21,650 bases of DNA from a virus. Positions 15,177 through 21,641 of this stretch are shown in pieces. The notes below the pieces were generated by a model. It was not told the origin of the DNA, ran no database searches, and saw only the letters and a list, made by a program, of their open reading frames with translations. Positions within the stretch are counted from its first letter, which is position 1. Every line of letters begins with the position of its first letter. The position numbers and the translations under genes were made by a program. The DNA lies in IMG/VR virus record IMGVR_UViG_3300044980_000002, positions 1-21,650 of that record; one strand, written 5' to 3'.

Positions 15177-16055
15177 TTAGGCCGCAGGCACAATTCTGTA
15201 CCAACAATCCCAAGTCCAAGTACCATCACCAGTTGTAAACGCACCTGTGGCATTTGACAAGTATACGCCTTGGTTAACAACAGTTGCAGTTGCAGTCACA
15301 GCGGTAACACTTGTTAATGCTAAGAAGCTATTAGCAGCGATACCATTGATTGTTGCAGCGGCAACAGTTTGAGATGCTGCAACACCAGCACCGTGAACGG
15401 TGTTTTCGTATTGCAATGATACAACACCACCAGCTGCGTATTGAGCAGCTACGAATGTCATATTCAACCAGAACTTATCAATCACGATTGCTTTGTTCGC
15501 GCCTGGTGCTGCAACGATTTGAATTGGAGTTGCATACATTCCATTCCATTGTGCGGCAGTGATCGAACCACTCGCATAGTTTACTACAGTTGCAGGAACT
15601 CCAAGAGTTGTACCACTGAATGCTAAAGCATTACCTAGAGTGATTTCTTCAACATTGGCTGTACCGCCAGTTGGATTACCAATCAAAGTATCAGCAGATG
15701 CAGTTTGAATCTTCGCATATGTTACTGCATTATTAGAAATGTTTGCAGTACCAACGACAGATGTTGCAAAGCCAACAGTTTGAGTAGTAATGGTTGGAGG
15801 ATTAACAGTGTTGTTAATTGTTGCTACTTGTAACAGCACAGTTGAATCAGAGCCTACGCAGAAAATCAAATCATTTACACATAGCACGTATGTTTGTGTA
15901 GTGAAATAGTTTGCTGCTTCAATAGTTGCGACAGCATCAGTTGTACTCATATATGAGAATATCTGAGGAGCCGCAGTATTAGGAGTTACAGTTGTATCTA
16001 GACCAGCGTTCATGGCAACAGTCTGTCTAGAGAAGTTGGTTAATAGAAAGGCCAT
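15177..16055 (-). CDS. Head fibre / capsid decoration protein (292 aa)
   Basis: The gene follows the capsid gene by one base, with AGGAGA eight bases before its ATG. Residues about 30-75 (FSYMSTTDAVATIEAANYF ... VNDLIFCVG) are a small beta domain common in capsid-associated podovirus proteins. Residues 106-153 (ISNNAVTYAKIQTASADTLI, GNPTGG.ANVEEITLGNALAF) are a connector otherwise familiar from tail fibres. The rest (about 155-292) is a Val/Ala/Thr-rich beta domain ending in WTWDCWYRIVPAA. A capsid-bound domain plus a fibre-like shaft and tip suggests a head fibre or cementing protein. Position right after the capsid matches cementing proteins in BPP-1-like phages. What the exposed part binds cannot be told. 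Confidence 0.72.
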   Translation of the reverse strand: MAFLLTNFSRQTVAMNAGLDTTVTPNTAAPQIFSYMSTTDAVATIEAANYFTTQTYVLCVNDLIFCVGSDSTVLLQVATINNTVNPPTITTQTVGFATSVVGTANISNNAVTYAKIQTASADTLIGNPTGGTANVEEITLGNALAFSGTTLGVPATVVNYASGSITAAQWNGMYATPIQIVAAPGANKAIVIDKFWLNMTFVAAQYAAGGVVSLQYENTVHGAGVAASQTVAAATINGIAANSFLALTSVTAVTATATVVNQGVYLSNATGAFTTGDGTWTWDCWYRIVPAA

Positions 16056-16056
16056 A

Positions 16057-16887
16057 TTATAAATCTCCTGTAGAAGTTACAGCTAATGTACCGCGATCAT
16101 CAATTACAACTGAACCAGCACTGAATACGCCGTTAGCTAACCAGGAGGTTAATACTGGAACATAGTTCACTTCAGCGCGGAAGTTTGCACCGACACCAAA
16201 ACCAACAGCCATTTTATGCCAAGCAAGAGCGGTTGTTACGCCACCACTTGAAGGCAATCCACCTTCTGTCATTTGAGGGATGATGACCAAGTTTATACCT
16301 AAGTATTCTTTTACGAACCCTCTATCTAACACTCTGTTTTGAGTGAAGAAGGTTGACACGAATTGGTCTGCTGCAAGCAAGCTTCTAAATTGTGCCGCAG
16401 TCATTGCAACCCATCTGTCTCCCAAAGGAACACCGTTGTTTTCGAAGAATTCCATTATCTGTGTATAGCCAGTATATGAGAAGGCTGTACCTAACGTGAT
16501 GGTTTGTCCGACATCGGCATTGATAGCGTTGATTGTTATTTGATCAGATCTACGACCCATAGCTTGTCCGATCGCAATCACAGATTCCATTGTCGCATCA
16601 AAGTTCACAGTCAATGCTTCAACATCATCCACAACAACCGGAGTTGTATATTTTTGAAGTTGAGCAGAAGGAACGTAGATACCTGGATTTTGTGGGGTAA
16701 CTGCCTGAGCATATCCGGTAGGTACAGAGATTACCTGACCCATTTTACGGAACTGAACAGAGCTACCTATGACGTTTTCTTTACGTCTTACGGCATCGCG
16801 TAGTAAGAAACCTTCAGAACGGTATTGAATTTTAACGAGCTGATCGTACTCGATCTGGGCCGCTGGACTTAAATTAAACTGTGCCAC
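16057..16887 (-). CDS. Major capsid protein (276 aa)
   Basis: The 276-residue product reads as an HK97-fold capsid protein: an N-terminal helix with IEYDQLVKIQYRSEGFLLRDAV, an extended-loop region (VQFRKMGQVISVPTGYAQAV), the spine-like helix region ('QAMGRRSDQITINAI', about 108-122), then 'DRWVAMTAAQFRSLLAADQF' and 'VKEYLGINLVIIPQM', typical of podovirus capsids that lack an immunoglobulin extension. It sits between scaffold and head-fibre genes, as expected. The start is GTG at 16887 with AGGGGA six bases upstream, and it follows the largest spacer inside the operon (16888-17027), which may raise its expression. No N-terminal prohead protease or delta domain is evident, fitting a separate scaffold. 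Confidence 0.9.
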   Translation of the reverse strand: MAQFNLSPAAQIEYDQLVKIQYRSEGFLLRDAVRRKENVIGSSVQFRKMGQVISVPTGYAQAVTPQNPGIYVPSAQLQKYTTPVVVDDVEALTVNFDATMESVIAIGQAMGRRSDQITINAINADVGQTITLGTAFSYTGYTQIMEFFENNGVPLGDRWVAMTAAQFRSLLAADQFVSTFFTQNRVLDRGFVKEYLGINLVIIPQMTEGGLPSSGGVTTALAWHKMAVGFGVGANFRAEVNYVPVLTSWLANGVFSAGSVVIDDRGTLAVTSTGDL

Positions 16888-17027
16888 TATATTTCCCCTA
16901 AAAAGAAAATTAAACCAAATGCTTAATCTTTATCTCTTTTGGGCTTGTGGCTAGTGCAGTTGTCCATTAGGGCTGCGGCCAGTGAAGTTCTCCAGCTCAA
17001 TAAAGGCTTGACTTAAGCGTAGCACTA
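16888..17027 (-). other. 140-bp spacer upstream of the capsid gene
   Basis: This is the longest non-coding gap within the late operon. Read on the minus strand, it has interrupted complementary blocks around 16971-16987 and a T-rich run (TTTTCTTTTT) directly before the capsid ribosome site AGGGGA. I find no convincing -35/-10 pair and no stable terminator stem just before the T-run. A 14-codon open frame starting MDNCTSHKPK lacks a ribosome site. A capsid-specific leader is plausible but not shown. Confidence 0.4.
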
Positions 17028-17759
17028 CTAACTAGTTTTTTCAACATATCCATGCGAAGTATCTCTACGTGCCGCATCTTGAAGTCTACGCTTGTAATCA
17101 TTCCTATATTTTTCATCATTCTGATAATTTCTAAAGTTCTCAGGCTTAGATAATTCTGCTTCCAAGTCTGCAATAGATTCACTGCTTGCGCCATTAGGCT
17201 CTGAACCATTCGGTATGTTTGGTGTTGTTGACCCTATCATCTTCGCTCTAACCTCCATCATTGCTTTTACTGCTTTAGCTGATCCCATACTCTCAAATAA
17301 AGCTTCTGCCGCCTCAGTACTTAAATTAGCCTTTGCCCAATTATTCAAAGTCTCAATCTGCTTAGCTCCATCTGGCCCAAGCTTTGCCATCTCAGCATCA
17401 GCATTGGGAGCCAAACTCTGCCCGTACTTAGTAAAACATTCTAACATCTTTGACATTACTTCTTGCGGTACACGCTTCTCTTTAGCATAGGCTGTCAGCT
17501 CTTTAAATGCTTCATGGTTCTTATCAAACACTTCGCCATGTTCACCGAAATCATAATCTTCAACCGGTGCAGTTCCCATCTTCTTTTCTAGTTCCGATAA
17601 ACTAGTGAGCGCATCTTTCACTGTTTTAAATTTCTGTGGAAACCATTCTGGCCTCTCGCCAGTTGCAGCAACGCCTTCATCAATAAACCAGCTTGGTTGA
17701 TTGGCCGGTGGATTTTCCGCTGGTGGTGTTGGCTCAACATTCGGATCTACATTTTCCAT
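17028..17759 (-). CDS. Scaffolding protein (243 aa)
   Basis: The product is acidic with a Pro-rich N-terminus (VEPTPPAENPPANQPSWFIDEGV) followed by 'ERPEWFPQKFKTVKDALTSLSELEKKMG' (35-62). That pattern is highly characteristic of podovirus scaffolds, where the segment around 'RP.W.P.KFK....A...L..LEKK.G' is conserved. The middle is helical, and the C-terminal part (about 205-243) is charged and basic (YQNDEKYRNDYKRRLQDAARR), like the capsid-binding tail of other scaffolds. The protein guides capsid assembly from the portal and leaves before DNA enters. Its place directly before the capsid gene supports this. The ATG follows the upstream stop by two bases, with GGGGCAG before it. Confidence 0.88.
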   Translation of the reverse strand: MENVDPNVEPTPPAENPPANQPSWFIDEGVAATGERPEWFPQKFKTVKDALTSLSELEKKMGTAPVEDYDFGEHGEVFDKNHEAFKELTAYAKEKRVPQEVMSKMLECFTKYGQSLAPNADAEMAKLGPDGAKQIETLNNWAKANLSTEAAEALFESMGSAKAVKAMMEVRAKMIGSTTPNIPNGSEPNGASSESIADLEAELSKPENFRNYQNDEKYRNDYKRRLQDAARRDTSHGYVEKTS

Positions 17760-17761
17760 AA

Positions 17762-18088
17762 CTACTGCCCCTTCAATTCTTCTGCTAGGTGATTCTTGTG
17801 CGCGGTTACAACCAACTCAATATTATATAATTGCTTTCTAGCCCCCTCAAGACTTGCCATATGCAAAGCATAATTAGGAGCCGTAGCATCTGCAAACATA
17901 TTATTTAATTGTTCTTTAGTTTCCTTTAACCATTTCTTGCCGTCATCCGATGTAAATAGTTTAAATGTTAATGCTTGATATTTGAAATGCTTGTTATCAA
18001 AATCTTGTTTAAAAGATTCATTATACTCTTGAAAGTAATCATCTGGTTGCGGATGAAATTCATCATAGACATATTTATCTTCAGACAT
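17762..18088 (-). CDS. Bbp19-like small phage protein (108 aa)
   Basis: The core FKLFTSDDGKKWLKETKEQL (42-61) and the later 'EGARKQLYNIELVVTAH' (81-97) fit the pattern of Bbp19-like proteins named after Bordetella phage BPP-1: an 'F..lf.t..G..vL..L' segment, then an EG.R.....I helix. These small proteins lie between portal and scaffold genes in many podoviruses and their role is not established. Residues 1-30 are a hydrophilic extension rich in Asp, Glu, Tyr and Phe. The gene begins three bases after the portal stop. No good ribosome site is near the ATG (GGAG is about 15 bases away), so translation may depend on that of the portal gene. Confidence 0.72.
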   Translation of the reverse strand: MSEDKYVYDEFHPQPDDYFQEYNESFKQDFDNKHFKYQALTFKLFTSDDGKKWLKETKEQLNNMFADATAPNYALHMASLEGARKQLYNIELVVTAHKNHLAEELKGQ

Positions 18089-18091
18089 CTA

Positions 18092-19732
18092 TTATTGCAA
18101 TGCTCCAGGTGGTTGCCCTTGTGTGGCGGCAGCTGCTTGCATAGCATTTTGCTTGTCTTTTAATTGCTGAGCGATTGCTTTCATCTCAGGCTGCGTATTA
18201 ATTAAACGCATATCCATCTGTAACCATTCTGCAATTATCCATGGAGCTTGTTCTGCATTAACTAATAGCTGTGCTACGTCTGGCCCCATCACGCCTTGAA
18301 TGACTTGGATGTATTGGGTAAAGATAGATAAGTCTTGTTGGCCTCTAGCAAATGCTAATGGTGAACGGTATTGGAAACTTATATCTGCGCCATTTAATTG
18401 AGGCTTTGCAACAAGGCCAAGCTTATCAAGATGGTGCATTGTTACTTCAAGGATTGGCCATAAGAATTCTTGTTGAAGCCGTGTAAAGAGTGGGCCGATC
18501 TTCTCAGCCAATGCTTGTTGTCTAATGACAAGTTCAGTAGCAGTTCTAGGTGGTGCATCGACTGGGCCGAGCGGATCTGCAAACATCAAATTATTAATCT
18601 GCGCCCTTAAATCTGCCAACGTAACTTGACCAAATGCCGGATTGCTAGAATCAGGAAGTGGTATCAAAGGCACTTGACCATTAGTTCCTATTGGAGCAAT
18701 AGGTATAACAGCCATTGGACGTAGACGGAAAGTATGAGGATTGAACACGTTATCAGAAAAGCCCATATAAGGCCTAAAAACATTGAGGTTCGCACTGGCG
18801 AATTCAATCTTAGCCATTTCATTTGCACGCATGATCGCAGGGAGCGCGAACATGACTGGCCCTCTCCCCCACCATTCGTTATTTGTTTTTTGGAAACGCC
18901 AAACAATACCAGGATTGATTTCCAATTCTTTTTCAAATAATGGTTTACCGCCTTGGATTCCGCTACCTTGAGCAGCACCATTACCTGTGCCACCACCAGG
19001 GGAATTATACAAAGAATAACGGTAAGGGTATTTCTCTCCATAATGATACGTGACACCTTCTACTAATCTTGTAGTAGCGTTTGGCCCTTGTACTATAGAT
19101 TGTCGCAAGTCATCATTGATTACGGCTTCTGGCCATCTTAAATTAATTTCATCAACGCGAACTTGTTTCCAGGTTCTAAACCATGAACGGACTTTTCCGT
19201 CTATTGATTCTTCAATGGCTAGTTGATCTACAGGAATTGAAGTATAGAGTAATGGATTTTTAAAATCGGCCTGAGCATTGCACACAAGGCAAGATGTACC
19301 GACAGCCAAGTCAAAGTAAGTTTCACCCACTGACACATCAAAATTAGAACGATGAATATACTTAAAGACTTCACGCATATAGTTAGACAATATCTTTTGT
19401 GCTTCAGTTCTAGTTTCCTCATCCAAGTTTGGATCTGAATCATTAACCACCAAATAACCCCATTGCACTTGAGGAGGTGTCATCACCGTATGAATCTTTG
19501 ATACAAATGAATTAGTAGCTTCAACTGCCGTTAAGTCATAAAGTCTGGCATTATTAAATGCACCCTGGTATTCAACATCTCTATAGAATCTATTTCTAAA
19601 GGGAACAGCATAATAAAATGATGCTTCTAATATGGATAACCATTGCATGAATCTTGCATGAGCGCGTGAATATCGCGCATTGAATTCCATGCTTCGAGTC
19701 ATACCGGATGGACTTAAATCTTCACTTGCCAT
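18092..19732 (-). CDS. Portal (head-tail connector) protein, T7 gp8-like (546 aa)
   Basis: The length is almost that of T7 gp8 (536). Typical features are the N-terminal 'RYSRAHARFMQWLSILEASFYYAVPF', the 'FVSKIHTVMTPPQVQWGYL' stretch, and the strongly conserved region at about 385-425 (DAPPRTATELVIRQQALAEK, IGPLFTRLQQEFLWPIL), which forms helices facing the DNA channel in this family. Twelve copies form the ring at one vertex through which DNA is packed and ejected. The gene lies between the 122-residue membrane-like protein and the Bbp19-like gene. Its ATG overlaps the upstream stop (TAATG). The C-terminus is Gln/Ala-rich (QNAMQAAAATQGQPP), typical of connector tails. Confidence 0.93.
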   Translation of the reverse strand: MASEDLSPSGMTRSMEFNARYSRAHARFMQWLSILEASFYYAVPFRNRFYRDVEYQGAFNNARLYDLTAVEATNSFVSKIHTVMTPPQVQWGYLVVNDSDPNLDEETRTEAQKILSNYMREVFKYIHRSNFDVSVGETYFDLAVGTSCLVCNAQADFKNPLLYTSIPVDQLAIEESIDGKVRSWFRTWKQVRVDEINLRWPEAVINDDLRQSIVQGPNATTRLVEGVTYHYGEKYPYRYSLYNSPGGGTGNGAAQGSGIQGGKPLFEKELEINPGIVWRFQKTNNEWWGRGPVMFALPAIMRANEMAKIEFASANLNVFRPYMGFSDNVFNPHTFRLRPMAVIPIAPIGTNGQVPLIPLPDSSNPAFGQVTLADLRAQINNLMFADPLGPVDAPPRTATELVIRQQALAEKIGPLFTRLQQEFLWPILEVTMHHLDKLGLVAKPQLNGADISFQYRSPLAFARGQQDLSIFTQYIQVIQGVMGPDVAQLLVNAEQAPWIIAEWLQMDMRLINTQPEMKAIAQQLKDKQNAMQAAAATQGQPPGALQ

Positions 19733-20100
19733 TAGCCTAAACTCTCATTGTTAGATTGAATACCTGGCTCTAGAAATCCACGAGGAGCTTGGAACTTTCT
19801 ACGCAGTCCACGGGCAAGACCTTCATTAATCTTGGCTCGCTCTTTAGCAAGGGCAGCACTGGTTTTATCTTGTTCGGCACGAAGTCTTTTTTGCATGGCT
19901 TCGTTTTCACGGCGTTGATCATCTGCTATTCGCTGACCACGCTTAGCAGCCTTAGATGAATCAATTTGACTTCCGATAGTAGCACCGGCTGCTGCGCCTC
20001 CAGCTACCAGAAGACCAAGGGATGCACCGCCGGTAAATGGAGCTGCTGCAATAGCTGCTGCTGTACCTAATGCTGCCCCAAGAAAACCCCACTTTGCCAT
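19732..20100 (-). CDS. Small Gly/Ala-rich hydrophobic plus coiled-coil protein (122 aa)
   Basis: Residues 5-45 are a Gly/Ala-rich hydrophobic stretch (GFLGAALGTAAAIAAAPFTG, then GLLVAGGAAAGATIG) with glycine-zipper spacing, followed by a strongly charged helix (about 50-98: AAKRGQRIADDQRRENEAMQ, KRLRAEQDKTSAALAKERAK). Proteins of this build are frequent beside portal or terminase genes in podoviruses, and some are minor virion components; the function is not known to me. The hydrophobic part could insert in membrane, so a role in ejection is possible, or in lysis if it behaves as a holin. GAGG lies about nine bases before the ATG, and the stop overlaps the portal ATG. Confidence 0.68.
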   Translation of the reverse strand: MAKWGFLGAALGTAAAIAAAPFTGGASLGLLVAGGAAAGATIGSQIDSSKAAKRGQRIADDQRRENEAMQKRLRAEQDKTSAALAKERAKINEGLARGLRRKFQAPRGFLEPGIQSNNESLG

Positions 20101-20110
20101 TTTAATTACC

Positions 20111-20242
20111 TCACAAGTCTATGTGTACGTAGATTGTCTTTTCTTCCCATTCATCTTTGGGGATGTAATGGTCTACAAATTTAACTAGCCAGGGGAGCTT
20201 TATTTTCTTGCGTAGTTGGAGAAGTTGTGATCTGATACTCAA
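20111..20242 (-). CDS. Overlooked 43-aa gene overlapping the small terminase 3' end
   Basis: The 80-bp gap after the terminase gene is filled by an open frame with protein-like content, overlapping the terminase gene by 62 bases. From TTG at 20242 it starts MSIRSQLLQLRKKIKLPWLV and ends KTIYVHIDL, with KFVDHYIPKDEWEE between, and stops with TGA 10 bases before the next ATG. GGAGG lies about nine bases before the TTG, within terminase codons. A basic helical start and an acidic, aromatic second half are visible; no family is recognised. The exact fit in the gap and the ribosome site favour a real gene; the TTG start and short length count against it. Confidence 0.5.
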   Translation of the reverse strand: MSIRSQLLQLRKKIKLPWLVKFVDHYIPKDEWEEKTIYVHIDL

Positions 20243-20789
20243 GTTCCCTTTCCTCCATCTTCTTCAATCCCTGCTTCAATTCATTAATCTCATCTTGTAA
20301 GTTACATACCTCAAGAGCGCGTAACCCAATATTGATTGATTCCATTATCTGTTTAATTTGTGCAGAAGTAAAATCGCCAGCAGCAGCCTGAATCATAATC
20401 TGTTCGTACTGCTGGATAGGCGTATCTTTCGGATTAACAAATAATGAAACCGTGTTACCACTACCAAAGTTCTTTTTATACAGTTGCTGCCAAGACATTA
20501 CATCGAACTTGTCATCCTCATCTTCGGGTTCCCACTCGGTTCTAATCTTCATCCAAGCAATCTTGCCCACCTCTTTACCAAGCATTACAGCTTCCCTAAA
20601 CATAGGGCATGTCTGCCATGCAGTAAATCTCTGACGGCTAATGCCAATCTTTAAACAGAACTCTGATATGCCTTCGTTATTACTAAACATATCTATGATT
20701 AGTGGACAGTGAATATCAGCATTGTATTGAACATTGCTTTTGATTTGCTCATAGAGAACGTCACCAAGCGTAGTAATCTTTGCAGCCAT
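20181..20789 (-). CDS. Terminase small subunit (202 aa)
   Basis: The first gene of the late operon. Residues about 37-60 (NNEGISEFCLKIGISRQRFT) are a helix-turn-helix of the kind small terminases use to bind the packaging site, followed by 'MFREAVMLGKEVGKIAWMKI', a segment typical of this group in which a sensing helix-turn-helix is followed by 'A...G.......W'. The C-terminal third is a coiled coil (ALEVCNLQDEINELKQGLKKMEEREL), suited to oligomerisation. It recognises phage DNA and recruits the large ATPase subunit, whose gene is not in the window. TAAGGA precedes the ATG. It lies 112 bases downstream of the predicted start of transcription in the right repeat. Confidence 0.82.
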   Translation of the reverse strand: MAAKITTLGDVLYEQIKSNVQYNADIHCPLIIDMFSNNEGISEFCLKIGISRQRFTAWQTCPMFREAVMLGKEVGKIAWMKIRTEWEPEDEDDKFDVMSWQQLYKKNFGSGNTVSLFVNPKDTPIQQYEQIMIQAAAGDFTSAQIKQIMESINIGLRALEVCNLQDEINELKQGLKKMEERELEYQITTSPTTQENKAPLAS

Positions 20790-20808
20790 TAATTTTCCTT
20801 AAAGTTAA

Positions 20809-20843
20809 AGAGCAGGCTAACAGGTTTAAACTGCCCCTGCTCT
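20809..20843 (-). other. Hairpin in the late-operon leader
   Basis: AGAGCAGG and CCTGCTCT form a perfect 8-bp stem around a 19-base loop, which holds a smaller near-palindrome CAGGTTTAAACTG. It lies in the leader between the predicted transcription start (about 20901) and the terminase ATG, ending 20 bases before that ATG. The sequence after the stem (TTAACTTTAAGG) is not a clean T-run. It may be an attenuator, an antitermination site, or simply leader structure. Confidence 0.55.
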
Positions 20844-20900
20844 ACACAGGAACCGATACTAATTCATCTGGAAAGGACTCATTAAGTTAACAACCCTGTG

Positions 20901-20916
20901 CTTCCCCAATATAGCA
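20901..20916 (-). promoter_or_regulatory. Late-operon promoter in the right repeat (extended -10)
   Basis: Read on the minus strand, 20916-20908 is TGCTATATT, the same extended -10 as in the left repeat, with no clear -35. The predicted +1 is about 20901, the first base outside the repeat, giving a 112-nt leader to the small terminase. Along with the dyad upstream, it is the best candidate for the start of the late transcript. Inferred from sequence only. Confidence 0.55.
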
Positions 20917-21008
20917 TACCTACAGTCATTGGCTAGCGAAAGTTTCCTGTTTCCTGCGTAAGGGGAGGAAACTAGGAAACTAAGGAGGGAATGGGGGAAG
21001 GAACATAG
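20902..21008 (-). repeat. Right copy of the perfect inverted repeat (IR-R)
   Basis: This is the exact reverse complement of 1-107. Its inner end is bounded by the mismatch at 20901. Its outer end is not defined, because the left copy is cut by the window start. It lies in the divergent control region between the late operon and the plus-strand genes at 21248, with its promoter facing the late operon. Confidence 0.97.
20941..20981. repeat. GTTTCCT/AGGAAAC dyad inside IR-R
   Basis: This is the mirror copy of the dyad at 28-68: AGTTTCCT (20941-20948), GTTTCCT (20949-20955), then AGGAAACT twice (20966-20981). Relative to the predicted late start at 20901 its centre lies about 60 bp upstream. Confidence 0.7.
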
Positions 21009-21183
21009 GGGAGAGAGGGGGGTGTGCTGGTGGGATGCAGGAGAGAGTTCTGGCACTCCGGAGATTCCTAAAGCCTAGAAATCCGGTCTTCCCCCTCCCT
21101 GCATCTAACGCATCCAACAATCCCTATCGAGTTCTCTACCTTAATAGTCCTTTAGAGCTAATCTTAATAAATATATTTGATAT

Positions 21184-21205
21184 AGTCATTGACAAGTCAT
21201 TAACT
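21184..21205 (+). repeat. Tandem 11-bp repeat (AGTCATTGACA, AGTCATTAACT), operator-like
   Basis: Two head-to-tail 11-base units, 21184-21194 and 21195-21205, share AGTCATT at 11-base spacing, one helical turn. The first unit contains the -35-like TTGACA. The same AGTCATTG occurs inside each inverted-repeat copy (20924-20931, and reversed at 78-85) in the spacer of its promoter. A shared regulator site is a reasonable inference. Confidence 0.5.
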
Positions 21206-21220
21206 CTATGGGAATATAGA
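21189..21220 (+). promoter_or_regulatory. Candidate promoter for the plus-strand genes
   Basis: TTGACA at 21189-21194 is a perfect -35 box. The -10 is poor: GAATAT at the ideal 17-base spacing, or TATAGA (21215-21220) at 20 bases. Such a weak pairing suggests an activator-dependent promoter or one tuned by the tandem repeat it overlaps. It lies about 30-60 bases before the first plus-strand gene. Confidence 0.4.
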
Positions 21221-21247
21221 TATACGATTTATGAATGAGGTGTGAAT

Positions 21248-21436
21248 ATGACGTTAGAAGAATTGATGAGTTATGATTTATATAAGATTATGAAAGACAC
21301 TATAGCTGATGCTGAGGTATCTCACGGGGGCACTACAGATCAAAACGTAATGACTCTATTCAAACTTAATATGGTTAGAGCTAGAGATGCTACCTATAAG
21401 TTCTGGATGGAACAAGCTAAGTTTATAGGGGCTTAA
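21248..21436 (+). CDS. Small phage protein, unknown function (62 aa)
   Basis: I choose ATG 21248 over the in-frame GTG at 21242 because GAGG lies seven bases before the ATG. The 62-residue product (MTLEELMSYDLYKIMKDTIA at the start, then a loop with SHGGTTDQNV, then a helix TLFKLNMVRARDATYKFWMEQ) is helical, mixed-charge and soluble, without Cys. No family is recognised. It is the first gene of the plus-strand group, divergent from the late operon, and probably an early gene. The next gene starts one base after its stop, so they are probably co-transcribed. Confidence 0.65.
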   Translation: MTLEELMSYDLYKIMKDTIADAEVSHGGTTDQNVMTLFKLNMVRARDATYKFWMEQAKFIGA

Positions 21437-21437
21437 C

Positions 21438-21641
21438 ATGACTAAGAAACAAAAAAGAGAGTGGGCAATCAATAAAGCTGTCAGCGTATTAACCTGTGAC
21501 AATCCCATACCAATGCTAGGGCCAATGCAGAAGCTTGCAGCTAAGCTGGATGCTATGGAGTTAGCAGATATTGGGGTTATTATAGCAAGTGAGTATAGCC
21601 CAGAAGGTAACGCTAGATGGCAAGATTTGATGGGGGTTTAG
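21438..21641 (+). CDS. Small phage protein, unknown function (67 aa)
   Basis: The 67-residue product starts with a basic MTKKQKREWAINKAVSVLTC and continues as a likely helical protein (MQKLAAKLDAMELADIGVII, then ASEYSPEGNARWQDLMGV). No recognised family, signal or membrane segment. A GGGG run lies six bases before the ATG. It follows the preceding gene by one base and is itself followed directly by a possible GTG start at 21642, cut off by the window end, so the plus-strand operon probably goes on. Confidence 0.65.
   Translation: MTKKQKREWAINKAVSVLTCDNPIPMLGPMQKLAAKLDAMELADIGVIIASEYSPEGNARWQDLMGV

Larger units (their letters stand above)
21009..21247 (+). other. Control region between the right repeat and the plus-strand genes
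   Basis: With the leader and repeat (20790-21008), this makes a 458-bp divergent region without a convincing gene. Its left part continues the repeat's purine-rich strand, with G-runs at 20993-20997, 21008-21011, 21017-21022 and 21032-21034. Imperfect stems pair GATGCAGG (21034-21041) with CCTGCATC (21098-21105), around an inner CCGGA/TCCGG pair. Its right part is AT-rich with the candidate promoter. An open frame at 21035-21238 runs through these elements and has no properly spaced ribosome site. Confidence 0.5.

Noticed and set aside
16888-17027. Internal promoter or terminator before the capsid gene
   Set aside because: No -35/-10 pair of acceptable quality and no stable stem directly before the T-rich run; reported only as a spacer.
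1-21008. Terminal inverted repeats of a protein-primed linear genome
   Set aside because: The sequence continues past the right copy with ordinary genes, and no protein-primed polymerase or terminal protein gene is seen.
20993-21034. G-quadruplex from four G-runs beside the right repeat
   Set aside because: The loops are 5-10 bases, longer than in typical stable quadruplexes, so sequence alone does not support it.
20859-21056. Minus-strand open frame of 65 codons across the right repeat
   Set aside because: It has low-complexity Ser/Pro/Leu content produced by the pyrimidine-rich strand, covers the promoter and dyad, and lacks a good start site.
21035-21238. Plus-strand open frame of 67 codons in the control region
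   Set aside because: The only ribosome-like run touches the ATG, and the frame runs through inverted repeats, the tandem operator-like repeat and the TTGACA box.
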